NCBI GenBank assembly: GCA_032173965.1
Contig: CM063292.1
Location: 1,504,501-1,568,500 of the forward strand
Length of the DNA stretch: 64,000 nt
Reading direction: 5' to 3'
Source of the DNA: Sitta carolinensis
Lineage: Eukaryota > Chordata > Aves > Passeriformes > Sittidae
Within the stretch, counting starts at the first letter, position 1. Each line of letters opens with the position of its first letter. Made by a program: the position numbers and the translations under genes. Shown in pieces: positions 24,030-34,600 of this stretch. The notes under the pieces were generated by a model. The model saw nothing but the letters and a program-made list of their open reading frames with translations, had not been told where the DNA came from and made no database searches.

Positions 24030-25655
24030 CCCGGGGCTCCATCCATTGCCATGCCAGGGCTCCACACACCTGGGAATTCCAGCTCCATATGTGCCCAGGT
24101 GCCAGGGCTCCGTGCCCCAGGGTTATCAGAGCTCCATGCATGGGGGAATTTGGGCTCTGTGCATGAGGTGTCAGAGCTCCACACACCGGGGATATGGATG
24201 CCCTCATGTCCTGGGGTACCTGACCCCCATGCTCTGGGAATTTGGGGCTCTGTGCACGGGCGTAGCAGTGCTCCATGTGCCTCGGGGGGATGATGCTCCA
24301 TGCTCTGGCACACCGGGGCTCCAAATGCCGGGGGGACTGGGGCTCCACTGCCCTGGGGTACCAGAGCTCCAAATACTGGCGAGACTGGGGCTCAATGCTC
24401 CGGGATACCGGATCTCCAAATTCGGGGGTACTGGAGCTCCAAATACCGGAGTGGGCGGAGCTCCAAATAGCGGGGTGCTGGAGCTCCACGTGCCGAGGGG
24501 ACCGATGCTTAAAGTTCCAGGATACCGGAGCTCCATACTCCGGGTACTGGAGCTCTGCATACCGAGGGGACTGATGTTCAATGCTCCGTGATACCGGAGC
24601 TCCACACACCGGGATACCGGAGCTCCGCACTCTGGATACCGGAGCTCCATACTCCGGGGGGATTGATGCTCAATACTCCAGGATACCGGAGCTCCACACT
24701 CCGGGGGATTGATGCTCAATACTCCAGGATACTGGAGTACTCTCACCGACACTCCCTTGGGGATATTGATGCTCAATACTCAGGATACCGGAGCTCCACA
24801 CTCCGGATACCGGAGCTCCACACTCGGGGGGGATTGATGCTCAATACTCAGGATACCGGAGCTCCACACTCTGGGGATATTGATGCTCAATACTCAGGAT
24901 ACCGGAGCTCCACACTCCGGGGATATTGATGCCCAATACTCAGGATACCGGAGCTCCGCACTCCGGGGGGATTGATGCTCAATACTCAGGATATCGGAGC
25001 TCCACACTCCGGATAATGGAGCTCCACACTCCGGGGGGATTGATGCCCCACACTCCGGGGATATTGATGCTCAATACTCAGGATACCGGAGCTCCACACT
25101 CTGGGGATATTGATGCTCAATACTCAGGATACCGGAGCTCCACACTCCGGGGATATTGATGCTCAATACTCCGGATACCGGAGCTCCACACTCCGGGGGG
25201 ATTGATGCTCAATACTCCAGGATACCGGAGCTCCACACTCCGGATAACGGAGCTCCACACTCCGGGGGGATTGATGCCCCACACTCCGGGGATATTGATG
25301 CTCAATACTCAGGATACCGGAGCTCCACACTCCGGGGATATTGATGCCCAATACTCAGGATACCGGAGCCCCACACTCCGGGGGGATTGATGCCCCACAC
25401 TCCGGGGATATTGATGCTCAATACTCCGGATACCGGAGCTCCACACTCTGGGGATATTGATGCTCAATACTCAGGATACCGGAGCTCCGCACTCCGGGGA
25501 TATTGATGCTCAATACTCCAGGATACCGGAGCTCCACACTCCGGATAACGGAGCTCCACACTCCGGGGGGATTGATGCTCAATACTCAGGATACCGGAGC
25601 TCCGCACTCCGGGGATATTGATGCTCAATACTCCGGATACCGGAGCTCCGAATAC
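24030..25655. repeat. Minisatellite with about 46-bp units, upstream of APRT
   Basis: Tandem array whose core unit contains GGATACCGGAGCTCCACACT, then CCGGGGATATTGATGC, then TCAATACTCA. Units are regular from about 24520 to 25655 (roughly 24 copies) and decay leftward into a diverged zone to about 24030. Variants insert an extra CCACACTCCGGGG block. Each unit holds two perfect inverted repeats: CCGGAG/CTCCGG with a 7-bp loop, and TATTGA/TCAATA with a 3-bp loop. It also has several CpG (CCGG) sites. The array ends about 180 bp before the APRT start codon. Open frames through it on both strands arise from the repeat and are not genes. Confidence 0.95.
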
Positions 25656-25920
25656 CGCGGGCTCCCAGCCCTGCCCGTCCCGAGGCCCCGCCGGCCCGGG
25701 GGTGCCGCCCGCCGCCGCTCGGTGCCGCCCCGGGCGGGCGGAGCCGCCGCCGCTCGGTGCCGCCCCGCGGGCCGTGCCGGGGCCGTGCCGGGGCCGTGCC
25801 GGGGCCGCGGCGGCTGCGCACGGCGGGGCCGCCATGAGCCAGCAGCGCCTGCGGGCCCTGCGCGACCGCGTCCGCGCCTTCCCCGACTTCCCGGAGCCCG
25901 GCGTGCTGTTCCGGTGCGGC
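25656..25920 (+). promoter_or_regulatory. APRT: APRT CpG-island promoter and 5' UTR
   Basis: Very CpG-dense block directly before and over APRT exon 1, with GC-box-like CCGCCCCGGGCGGGCGG sequence and no TATA box, typical of a housekeeping gene. Just before the start codon an 11-bp unit (GGGGCCGTGCC) is repeated three times at about 25763-25804. The transcription start cannot be fixed from sequence alone. Confidence 0.75.
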
Positions 25921-28887
25921 CGGGGGCAGCGGCGAGCGAGCGGCATGGCACGGGCATGGGCATGGGCATGGGCATGGGGAGGGAGCCAGGAGCGAGACTG
26001 GAGACGGAGCTGGAACCAGGGCAGGGGGTGGGAATGGGGCGGGCATGGCGCTAGGGCTGGGGATGGGACCGCGGCTGGAACTGGGGACGGGACCGGGCTG
26101 GAACTGGGGCTGGAAGTGGGGATGGGACCGGGGCTGGAAGTGGGGAGGGGACAGGGCTGGAAGTGGGGATAGAACCGGGGCTGGAACCGGGGCTGGAAGT
26201 GGGGATGGGACCGGGACTGGAACTGGGGATGGGACAGGGCTGGAACTGGGGCTGGAAGTGGGGATGGGACCGGGGACGGGACCAGGGCTGGAGCCGGGGA
26301 CTCGCTGCCAGCTCCTGTCCCCGCTGCCCATCCCTGCCCCTGGCAGCCTTCCCTGGGCTCAGGAGCCCAGAGCAGCCCTCGCAGGTCGCTCACTCCCTGC
26401 CCTGCCTCCTTGCAGCGATATCAGCCCCTTGCTGAAGGACCCTGTGGCGTTCAGGACTTTGATTGATCTTCTGGAGGATCATGTGAGGGCATCTTTCCCT
26501 CAAATCGACTTCATTGTGGGTGAGTGCTGGTTGAACATCCCCGAGGCCAGGGCAGCGTGCCCCGGGTGGGAGGTGTGGGGTGGCCCTTGGGGAATGCTGT
26601 AGCCCCTGGGCACGAAAATCACCTGAACATTTGCCTCTGCCATGTGGTAACCCCAGGACAGTTTATACCCTTCACCTCCTCCTGTGGTTTCCTGAAATAC
26701 TGGTTTGGGATGTGGCAGGTGCCCTCTGACACTTCAGTGCCAGTTGCATAACTCATTGTTAAAAAGGAGGGAGCACACAAAGCCTGCTGTGCCTGCAGTG
26801 TCCCCTGCTGTCCCCAGAGCAGGCTGTCCAGACCCTGTCCCAGCTCAGAGAGCCTTGCCAGGCCAGCACAAAGGGCCTTGGTGGCCAGAGCAGATCTCAG
26901 CTGCTTGGGCTGGGTCACGGTGCAGAGTTCAAGGAGCACAGAGCAAACCTGGCCCAGGTGTGATAAGTGAGGTCTGCCCAGAGGTACAGTGCTCCTGCTG
27001 GTGTGGCCAGACTGATACTGGGGCCCTGCTGGGTTTATCTCTAAGGGAAAGGGTCACAGGGGAGGCAAAGGGCTCTTGGGGCCCAGCAGCAGCACAGCTG
27101 GGTGAGAACTGCAGTGTGGGCTGGGTTTTCTACCTTAAGAAGTGCCTTGAAGAGCAAATTGCTTTTAGGGCCCCCCTGAATGGGAGGATAAAATGGAGGG
27201 GTTGTGCCAAGACCCTCCCCCAGTGAAATGGCTCTGATCTGAGCGATGGGACAAGAGGAAAAGGCCTCAAGCTGCACATGGAGGGGCTTAGGTTGGATAG
27301 GAGGGAAAATGAATTCACTGAGAGGCTGATGAGGTTCGGAACAGGCTGCCAGGGCAGCAGTGGAGTCACCATTCCAAAAAATCTGTGTTTGTGGCACTTC
27401 GGGGATGTGGCTCAGGGGTGGCCTTGATTGTGCTTGGACCGTTGGCCTTGGAGACCTTTTCCAAGGTGAAATTCCCTGATTCCTGCTGTGCCCCCAGGCC
27501 TGGACTCCCGTGGGTTCCTCATCGGGCCCCCCCTGGCAGAGAGGTTGGGCATCGGCTTCGTGCCCCTGCGGAAAAAGGGGAAACTGCCCGGTGCCACCGA
27601 GTGCATCTCCTACAGCCTGGAGTATGGCAAGGTGAGGCCTGGCAGGGGCTCAGGCTGGGGGGGCCAGGGCTGCTAAATCCCGTGGGGAGGGGCTGCCAGG
27701 CTGGGTTCCGATGCTGTGGATAATCTGCCGAGCCACGGTGGCTCCGCTTGTGCCCGTGGGTGATGGTTGGTGCTGTGCCCTGATTCTTCTCCGAGGCTTG
27801 GTGCTCAGACTTGGTGCTAAATGGCTTTCTTTGGCTTGAATTCAGGGGCATGACCACGGCGAGGGTTCCCCACTCTGGCAGTAAGTGCTGTAAGTCAGAG
27901 CCTTCCTGCATGGCTTCCCAGCAACCAGTAACCCCAGTTACCCCAGTAACCCCGCAGCTGCTCCCGGGACTGAGCCTCCATCCCTGCTGCTCCCACTAGG
28001 AACTAACAGCAGCAGAGCCCCCAAAGCCAGGCCGAAGCTGTGAGGATTGTTTGGGCCAAGCCCAGCATGGGACAAGCTCCTGTGACACATCCCAACAGGA
28101 GCCAGTTTGGATCTGGCTCTAGGCAGAGCACCCCAGTGTGGAACGGGAGATTCTCCTCCCTGGAGAACTGCTCTGGGAAAAGATTCCACCCTAACTCACA
28201 TGATGAAAGTTCAGGATCTTGGTGTGCCAGAGGGTTGGCCCAGCAATCCTCCCTGCTCTGTGTTCCTGTGGCACTCCCCTGTAGCTGGAATTTGTGGGGT
28301 TTGGGGGATTTTAGGTGCTGAGTGTTGAGGCTGATGTCGCTGAGGACTTGGCTGTGTTCCAGCATGAACCAGCAGCTCCTGAGGGCTTTCTCTCCAAGGC
28401 CAGACTAAAACAGAGCTGCCCTTTGCTCCCTGCAGGCTGAACTGGAGATCCAGAGTGATGCTGTGGAACCAGGACAGAAAGTGGTGATTGTGGACGACTT
28501 GCTGGCAACTGGAGGTGAGGGGAGCACGTGTGACCCGTGTACCCCTGGGTTCAATGGCTCATGGAATGGCTGGGCTGCACAAATCCCACCCAGTGCCACC
28601 CCCTGCCACCTCCCACCAGCACAGGTTGTTCCAAGCCCCATCCAGCCTGGCCTTGGACACTTCCAGGGGTATCCACACCTCCCTGGTGTCCAGACCCTGC
28701 TGGAAGCTGCCCCACAGTGAGGCTGTCTCTGCTCCCCTCCACAGGTACCATGCGTGCTGCCTGCGAGCTGCTGAAGAGGCTGAAGGCTGAAATCCTGGAG
28801 TGCCTGGTGGTCATAGAGTTAAAAGCCCTGAAAGGGTCAGAAAAGCTCAATTCCGTCCCCTTCTACTCCCTGCTGCAGTATGACTGA
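25834..28887 (+). CDS. APRT: APRT, adenine phosphoribosyltransferase (5 exons, complete)
   Basis: Cytosolic purine-salvage enzyme converting adenine plus PRPP to AMP. Exons: 25834-25913, 26416-26519, 27498-27631, 28436-28514 and 28745-28887 (TGA 28885-28887), 540 bp in all, 179 aa against 180 in human. Every junction is GT-AG and phases agree without frameshift. The start is [20 protein letters not shown]; the ATG follows GCC and aligns with the human start. Diagnostic segments: [20 protein letters not shown], the [10 protein letters not shown] loop, [20 protein letters not shown] and the PRPP-binding motif [14 protein letters not shown], which spans the exon 4/5 junction. It ends [10 protein letters not shown]. 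Exon number and intron positions match mammalian APRT. Introns 2 and 4 carry CR1 fragments and intron 1 a minisatellite. Upstream neighbour GALNS is in tandem; CDT1 is convergent. Confidence 0.97.
25940..26300. repeat. Minisatellites in APRT intron 1
   Basis: A GGGCAT hexamer run (about 25945-25978) is followed by degenerate 12-24 bp units of the type CTGGAACTGGGGATGGGACC over about 26040-26295. The repeat is G-rich on the transcribed-sense strand. Confidence 0.8.
27235..27460 (+). mobile_element. CR1-like fragment in APRT intron 2
   Basis: GATGGGACAAGAGGAAAAGG, CTGCACATGGAGGGGCTTAG, GTTGGATAGGAGGGAAAATG and AGGCTGCCAGGGCAGCAGTG match the internal part of avian CR1 tails, older than the other copies. 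Confidence 0.6.
28553..28742 (-). mobile_element. CR1 fragment in APRT intron 4, minus orientation
   Basis: GGCTCATGGAATGGCTGGGC, GGTTGTTCCAAGCCCCATCC, AGCCTGGCCTTGGACACTTC and CAGACCCTGCTGGAAGCTGC. It fills most of the short intron. Confidence 0.65.
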
Positions 28888-29700
28888 GGAGGAGCAGGGA
28901 GAAGGGAGCACTGGGAACAAATTTAGGTTTTTTTTAGTGACTGGATGTCACGAGGGGGTGGGCAAGGGGGTTAAAGACAGCTTTGAGCATGGCCAGATGC
29001 CATTCAATCCTATATTTCCCAAGCACTGTAATGAGTGTACTGATCCCTTTTGGAGTTCATCCTTTTGGGAAGAAGGAACAGACTGATTGATAGGGGGATG
29101 GAGATTAAGATGGATCTGTGGTTTTTAGGAGACCAAAGTGACAAGATTGCTGCTGAGGCAGGAGAGCTCTGACAGGGCACCAGCATTCCCTGGGCTGGGG
29201 CTCTCAGCCTCCAAGGAACCTGCTAAAAAATTCCCAAAGAAACACAAGAAATGGGCAAAAAGCAATTATTTCTGCAAGGGACAAATCCTGCTGTATTTGA
29301 CCTCGGGCTGGTCTGGCTGCTCCTCTCTTGAGGAGAAAGAAGTGCCTGCTGTGCTCTTGAATCAGGATGGTGCTGCTGTGGATGAATCAGTGTTTTCCTT
29401 CCCTGGGGACCACAGGCACCTTCTGTCCAGCACGAATTCCCATCTCCTGCACCACAGCCCTGGGCTGCTGCTGTCCCTCTGCTGCCAGCTCAGGGCCTGC
29501 TCTTGGGGGCACTTTGGTGGAGCTGAGGCCACAGGGAAGGGCTTGCAGTGGTCTCAGGGTGTGATGGATGGATGATGGGGGTTGGCAGAGGCTTCCTCCA
29601 GCACGGATCACACCTCAGTCCCTGTGTGCCAAAACTTCCACAAGCCTGAAAACAGCAGGGACTGTGTCCCTGGCCCAGCGGGGACTGGACTCATGGGTAA

Positions 29701-29706
29701 AATAAA
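29701..29706 (+). terminator. APRT: Candidate APRT poly(A) signal AATAAA
   Basis: First canonical AATAAA on the plus strand after the APRT stop codon, 814 bp downstream; T-rich sequence follows. Confidence 0.55.
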
Positions 29707-31179
29707 TATTGATGCATTTTTATGTTTTCTAAACTGTCTCAGAGCTGTTCTTGCAGTGGCTGAAGCTGTTTATGACCCTTGGGAGTGTCTCCCTGCAGCC
29801 CCAGGTGGGCAGTGGAGCTCTCCCTTATGCCCCAAACGCTTGGAATTGTTTTCCAGGGAGCATTCAGGTACCTTTACTTTGCACCAACCTCTAGCTGGAG
29901 GGGCTTGGTGAGCTCAGCTCCCCTTCCCCATCCAGCACCTGGGGCCACCTCCCACCCTGCCCTTCCACTTGGAAGTTTCCAAGCCATTTCCAGCTTCCAG
30001 CTGTTTTCATCCCACTGCAGGGCTGCTCAGTTTACACGGAGGAACACAATTCCCTGGGGACCAAGCTGCCAGGGGAGGCAGCACCTCACAGGCTTGGCAC
30101 CAGGACAGGCTCCCTGCTGTGGGGGAGAAGGGAAAATCAATTCCACCCCCGAGAGCCATGGAAAGCAGCTGCGTGCTGGGGAAGCAGCGTCAGCGCCGCC
30201 GCTGCCAGCAGGTGACATCAGGGAACGTGGGGACAGTGCCTTGGCCCTGGCTGGGCTGCCAGCAGCCCCTGATGTCATTTGCTTGGAGAGCAGAGGCTGG
30301 GCAGGGGCAGCTTCCAGGTGGGAGAAGGGTTTTATCCCGAGGAGCAGAACGGGTGCTCGCTGGGAGCTCTCCTGGGACTTCCAGCTCCTTTCTGATCCTG
30401 CTGGACTCCAGCTGCTGAAATCCAGCTCCTCTTTTCCACCACGGTGAGGGCCCTGAGCAGGGCTGAGAGCCCAGCCTGCCCCAGGAGCCCCCAGCCTCAC
30501 CCCCAGCCCCTGGGCTGGGTTTAATCCCTTCTCCTCCTCCCTGGAACCTGGGCACGCTGCTGCCAGCAGTGCTGGCCAGCTGGGCTGCACGGGCCTGGAG
30601 GAGGAGGAGGAAGGCCTCTTGCTCCCTTGGGAAGTGCTGTGGGATCTCAGATGCGTCCAGCACAGCACTAAAGCAGGGAATCTGCCCGGGACCAGCATGG
30701 GATGAAAAGATGGAGTCACTTTTCCCTGCAGGTCCCTGGTGTCTCCAGCCTGGCTTGGGGAGCAGTGTGAGGGGAAAGGTGTGTGAGATGTGTGTGCCTG
30801 GCCCTGGCAGCTCCCACCCCTCCCCTGTGCCCACACTGCCCTGAGCCAGGCACGGTGCCAGCCCAGCCATCCTCACCCTCTTTGTCCCTCTTCCCAAGCC
30901 ACTTCAGCCAAGTGGCCTGGGATTTCCCCTGGGAAAAAAAACCCACCTGGACCCCTGTCAGCCCTGCCTGCCCCTGCCCCTGCAGGAGCTGCTCCCCCAG
31001 CCCCATTTACAAAAGCTGCATTCAGCTCCCTGCAGCCCCACGCTCACTTTTTCCAGTGAGTCTTTCTGCAGGAGCTGGATGAGGACCCAGCCCTTCCCGG
31101 CGCCAATTGCCATGGAGAACCACGAGACAGGCAGCGAGGAAGAGCACTGGGTTAACACAAGTCAACTATATTTAAAACA

Positions 31180-31185
31180 TTTAAT
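31180..31185 (-). terminator. CDT1: Candidate CDT1 poly(A) signal ATTAAA (minus strand)
   Basis: TTTAAT on the plus strand reads ATTAAA on the minus strand, about 505 bp past the CDT1 stop. No AATAAA was noticed nearer. Weak because it is a variant hexamer in AT-rich sequence. Confidence 0.4.
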
Positions 31186-31690
31186 ACAAATGTGTTTTGA
31201 CAAGTCCTGGAGTTGTTTCCAGCGAGGACTGGAAGATGCGTTTTCCCTCCCTTAAAAACAGAACGAGGCCCGAAGCTCCAAAAACATCAACTTATGACTT
31301 TTTCTCTCAATCCTTCCTGCTTGTCACCGTCTTAGCCTGCCCTGTTCTGCCTTCACCCCACCAGGACCCACTTAATGGAAGAAACCTCTGAAACTGGACT
31401 TTCAGGAAACCCCTCAAGCATTGAACCTTCAGGAGAACACAGGAGAGGAAAAGGTTCCTCAGGTTAGCATCGCTTTCATCACCACCCCAGGACCCAGCAT
31501 TGCTCAAGGACACACCTACAATCCTCACGGATCCCACCACAGCAATTAATTAAATTAAGGCACTCTGCCCTTCCTCAGCCACCCCTGAGGACGAACCTCC
31601 CTCCAGCCCACCCCAGAACCCAGGTGGGATTTGCTACATTTCCAGGAGATTGCACAGAAAAAAAAAAACACCTCAACCCTCGAGGGGGGC

Positions 31691-34600
31691 TCAGAGGGCT
31701 CCGGCCTCCTTGGCCTCCCTGTTGAGCCTCTCGGTGATGATGCCCAGATCCTTCTCCTTGTCCAGCTTGACGTAGGTGTCCGTCCTGAGGGCGTGCACGC
31801 CCACCCAGTCGGGCAGCAGCTCTGCCAAGAGCCGCACGTGTTTCTCCACCTCACCTGCAGCGAGCAGCACCGGGAGAGGGAGAGGTCAGCACCGGGAGAG
31901 AGCGAGAGGTCAGCACCGGGAGAGAGCGAGAGGTCAGCACCGGGAGAGAGGGAGAGGTCAGCACCGGGAGAGAGCGAGAGGTCAGCACCGGGAGAGGGAG
32001 AGGCCAGCACCGGGAGAGAGCGAGAGGCCAGCACCGGGAGAGAGGGAGAGGTCAGCACCGGGAGAGGGAGAGGTCAGCACCGGGAGAGGGAGAGGCCAGC
32101 ACCGGGAGAGAGCGAGAGGCCAGCACCGGGAGAGAGGGAGAGGTCAGCACCGGGAGAGAGGGAGAGGCCAGCACCGGGAGAGAGCGAGAGGTCAGCACCG
32201 GGAGAGAGCGAGAGGTCAGCACCGGGAGAGAGCGAGAGGTCAGCACCGGGAGAGAGCGAGAGGTCAGCACCGGGAGAGAGCGAGAGGTCAGCACCGGGAG
32301 AGAGCGAGAGGTCAGCACCGGGAGAGAGCGAGAGGTCAGCACTCTCCTCCCGCAGCCATCCCCCCCTCCCAACTCCCCAAATTCCTACCGGGCGCCACCA
32401 GCTCGGGGCAGCTGTCGGCCAGGCGGGCACAGAGCAGCTCCATGCTGAGCGCTGGCTTCTTCTCGGCCACGAAGAGGCCGCGCAGGACGCGTGCCATGGC
32501 CGGCAGCCGCGCCAGCCGCGCCGCCCGCGCCTCCTGCGCCGCGTCCCGCGTCAGCAGCGCCCGCAGCCGCCGCGCCTCCTTCGCCCGCACCTGCGGCACA
32601 CGGAGCCAGGTGAGTGCAGCTGCACCCTCTGAGAGGGTGGGGAGGGTATGGGGGGTGCCCCCAGCGCCGTGTTTTGGGGGGACTCACCCGGTCCAGCAGC
32701 CCCTGGGACACCCCCTTGAGCGCGCTGGAGGTGCTGGCAGGGGTTGGGGTTTTGGAAAGCGCCGGTTCCCCCGCGCCGGCTTCGGCCGTTCTTAGGGCCA
32801 GGTTGGCAAGAGCTTTTTCCATCTGCTCATGTGGAACAGGGAGGAGGGGTTGGGTTACAGCTGGGGCTGGAGGAAGAAGTTTCCCCTCTGCCGCCCCCGC
32901 GGTCGCCCGGCAGCCCAGGGATCCCAGCCCAGTGATCCCGATCTGTCCTGCCTGCTCGGAGGGGTTTGGGGTGCTTCATGGAGTCATGGAATGGGCTGGA
33001 TGGGAAGGGACATGAAAGCTCTTCTCACTTGTAGCCTCCCACCATGGGCAGAGACACCTTCCACTAGTCCAGGGGGCTCCAAGCCCTGCCCAACTCAGCC
33101 TTGGACACTACCAGGGATCCAGGGGCAGCCACAGCTGCTCTGGGCACCCTGGCCTGCCCACCCTCCTAGGGAGGAATTCCTCCCCAATATCCCATCTAAC
33201 CCTGGCCTCTGGCCAGCATGGGAAGCCACTGACACCTTTGCAGAGGTGGCACAGACAGAGCCAGCCCCTGGGCCTGCTCACCTTGGGGCTCAGCATGCCC
33301 CGGGCCGTGCTCAGCACCTCCTGGGCCGTGCTCAGCCGCTCCTCGTGCGGCGGCCGCGGCAGCTCCGCGGGGCTCACATCAGGCACCTCGTCCACGTTGA
33401 AGCGGGGGTGCCAGCGGGTCAGCTGCTCCTCTGGCACCACCATGGGAGGGCTGAGTGCAGCCAGGAATGCCTGGAGAGGGGAGAGAGCCGTGTCAAGGCA
33501 CCAACAATGGAGAGGCAGCCACTGCCTTGCGCTCCCAGCACAGCCTGGTGACACAGGGAGTGAATTCCGAGCCCAGCTCCAAGAGGGACCTGCGTGTCCT
33601 CCAGCCTGCATGGCACCAGTGACAGCCCCAGAGCAGGGGGTGCCAGGTGCCCCTCACCTTGTGGTGCTCCCTGACGATGTTCACCAGGTTGCGGTGGAAT
33701 TCCCTGCGCCGCTCCAGCAGCCGTGATGCCGACAGGTGCGGGCGCCCGTCCACCTTCTCCTCTGCCAGGAGAGACACGAGTGCCACCCTCAGCACCCCAG
33801 AGGGGCACAAACCACGGCAAGGATGGGGGCAGAGCCCTGCCATGGAGCTCAGTTGCTGCCAGTCGCCGCCTGGATGTTCTCTCTCTTGTCCCAAACCTGC
33901 TTCCCACTTATTTAATGGACCAAGCAGAGAGTATCCCTATGGACTAGGGGATCAGCCAGGACTGAGTGTACCCCAGCCCTTGGGCACCCCAAAAGTGGCC
34001 ATACCTTCCCCCAGCACCGGCTCCAGCGTGAGCTGATACTCAGACTTCTTCCCGCTGCTGCCAAAGGTGGGCACGTTCTTCTCCTGGCGCAGCTGGTACG
34101 AGCTGGGATACACGGCCTTGATCTGCCCCAGGTGCCGCTCTTCGAACTGCCTGCGACAGCACCACACAGCTCAGGGACCCCCGGAGCCACCAGCCCCGAG
34201 AGCTTTGGCTGGGACCCCAAAACGGGCTGCTGGGACCCCAAATCAGGCACCCCACCGCTGCCAACTCACCTGCGCATTATGTCCTGCACGCCCTGCTTGA
34301 CCTTGGCGAAGGTGACGGTCTCGGCGCGGTTGAAGAGCATCCCGGTGATGGTGTCCACGCTGCGGAACATCTCTGCCAGCACCCGGAACTTGTAGGGCAG
34401 GTCAGTCCCGGGGGCAGGTCCTGGGCCAGCGTGTGGAACCGCTGGTAGGCTGGGGGCTTCTCGCTGCAGGGCAGGACAGGGGTCAGGATCCTGCTGCTCT
34501 CCGTGCCCACCTCCCACCCCAAACACCTCCTCTGGGGTCACGTCCCGTGGGGACACCGGTGTCACAACGCTCAGAGCCCCCCCACACCCCCACAAAACCA

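Larger units (their letters stand above)
28888..31690. other. APRT-CDT1 convergent intergenic region with both 3' UTRs
   Basis: No exon recognised. It contains the APRT 3' UTR with an AATAAA at 29701 and, on the other strand, the CDT1 3' UTR. No CR1 copy stands out. Several long open frames on both strands overlap each other in GC-rich sequence and show no homology I recognise. Confidence 0.7.

Noticed and set aside
24019..25655. Repetitive open frames on both strands upstream of APRT (MLNTPGYRSSTLR-type peptides)
   Set aside because: Translation of the minisatellite; no start context, splice structure or homology.
24520..25655. CRISPR-like array
   Set aside because: Vertebrate DNA; the whole unit repeats without unique spacers, so it is a minisatellite.
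25464..26393. 309-codon minus-strand open frame across APRT exon 1
   Set aside because: Antisense of the APRT CpG island and intron repeats; Pro/Ser-rich low complexity.
31631..32795. Long open frames (over 330 codons) on the plus strand with [12 protein letters not shown] repeats, and matching minus-strand frames
   Set aside because: They arise from the 24-bp array in CDT1 intron 9, where a period divisible by three keeps frames open on both strands.
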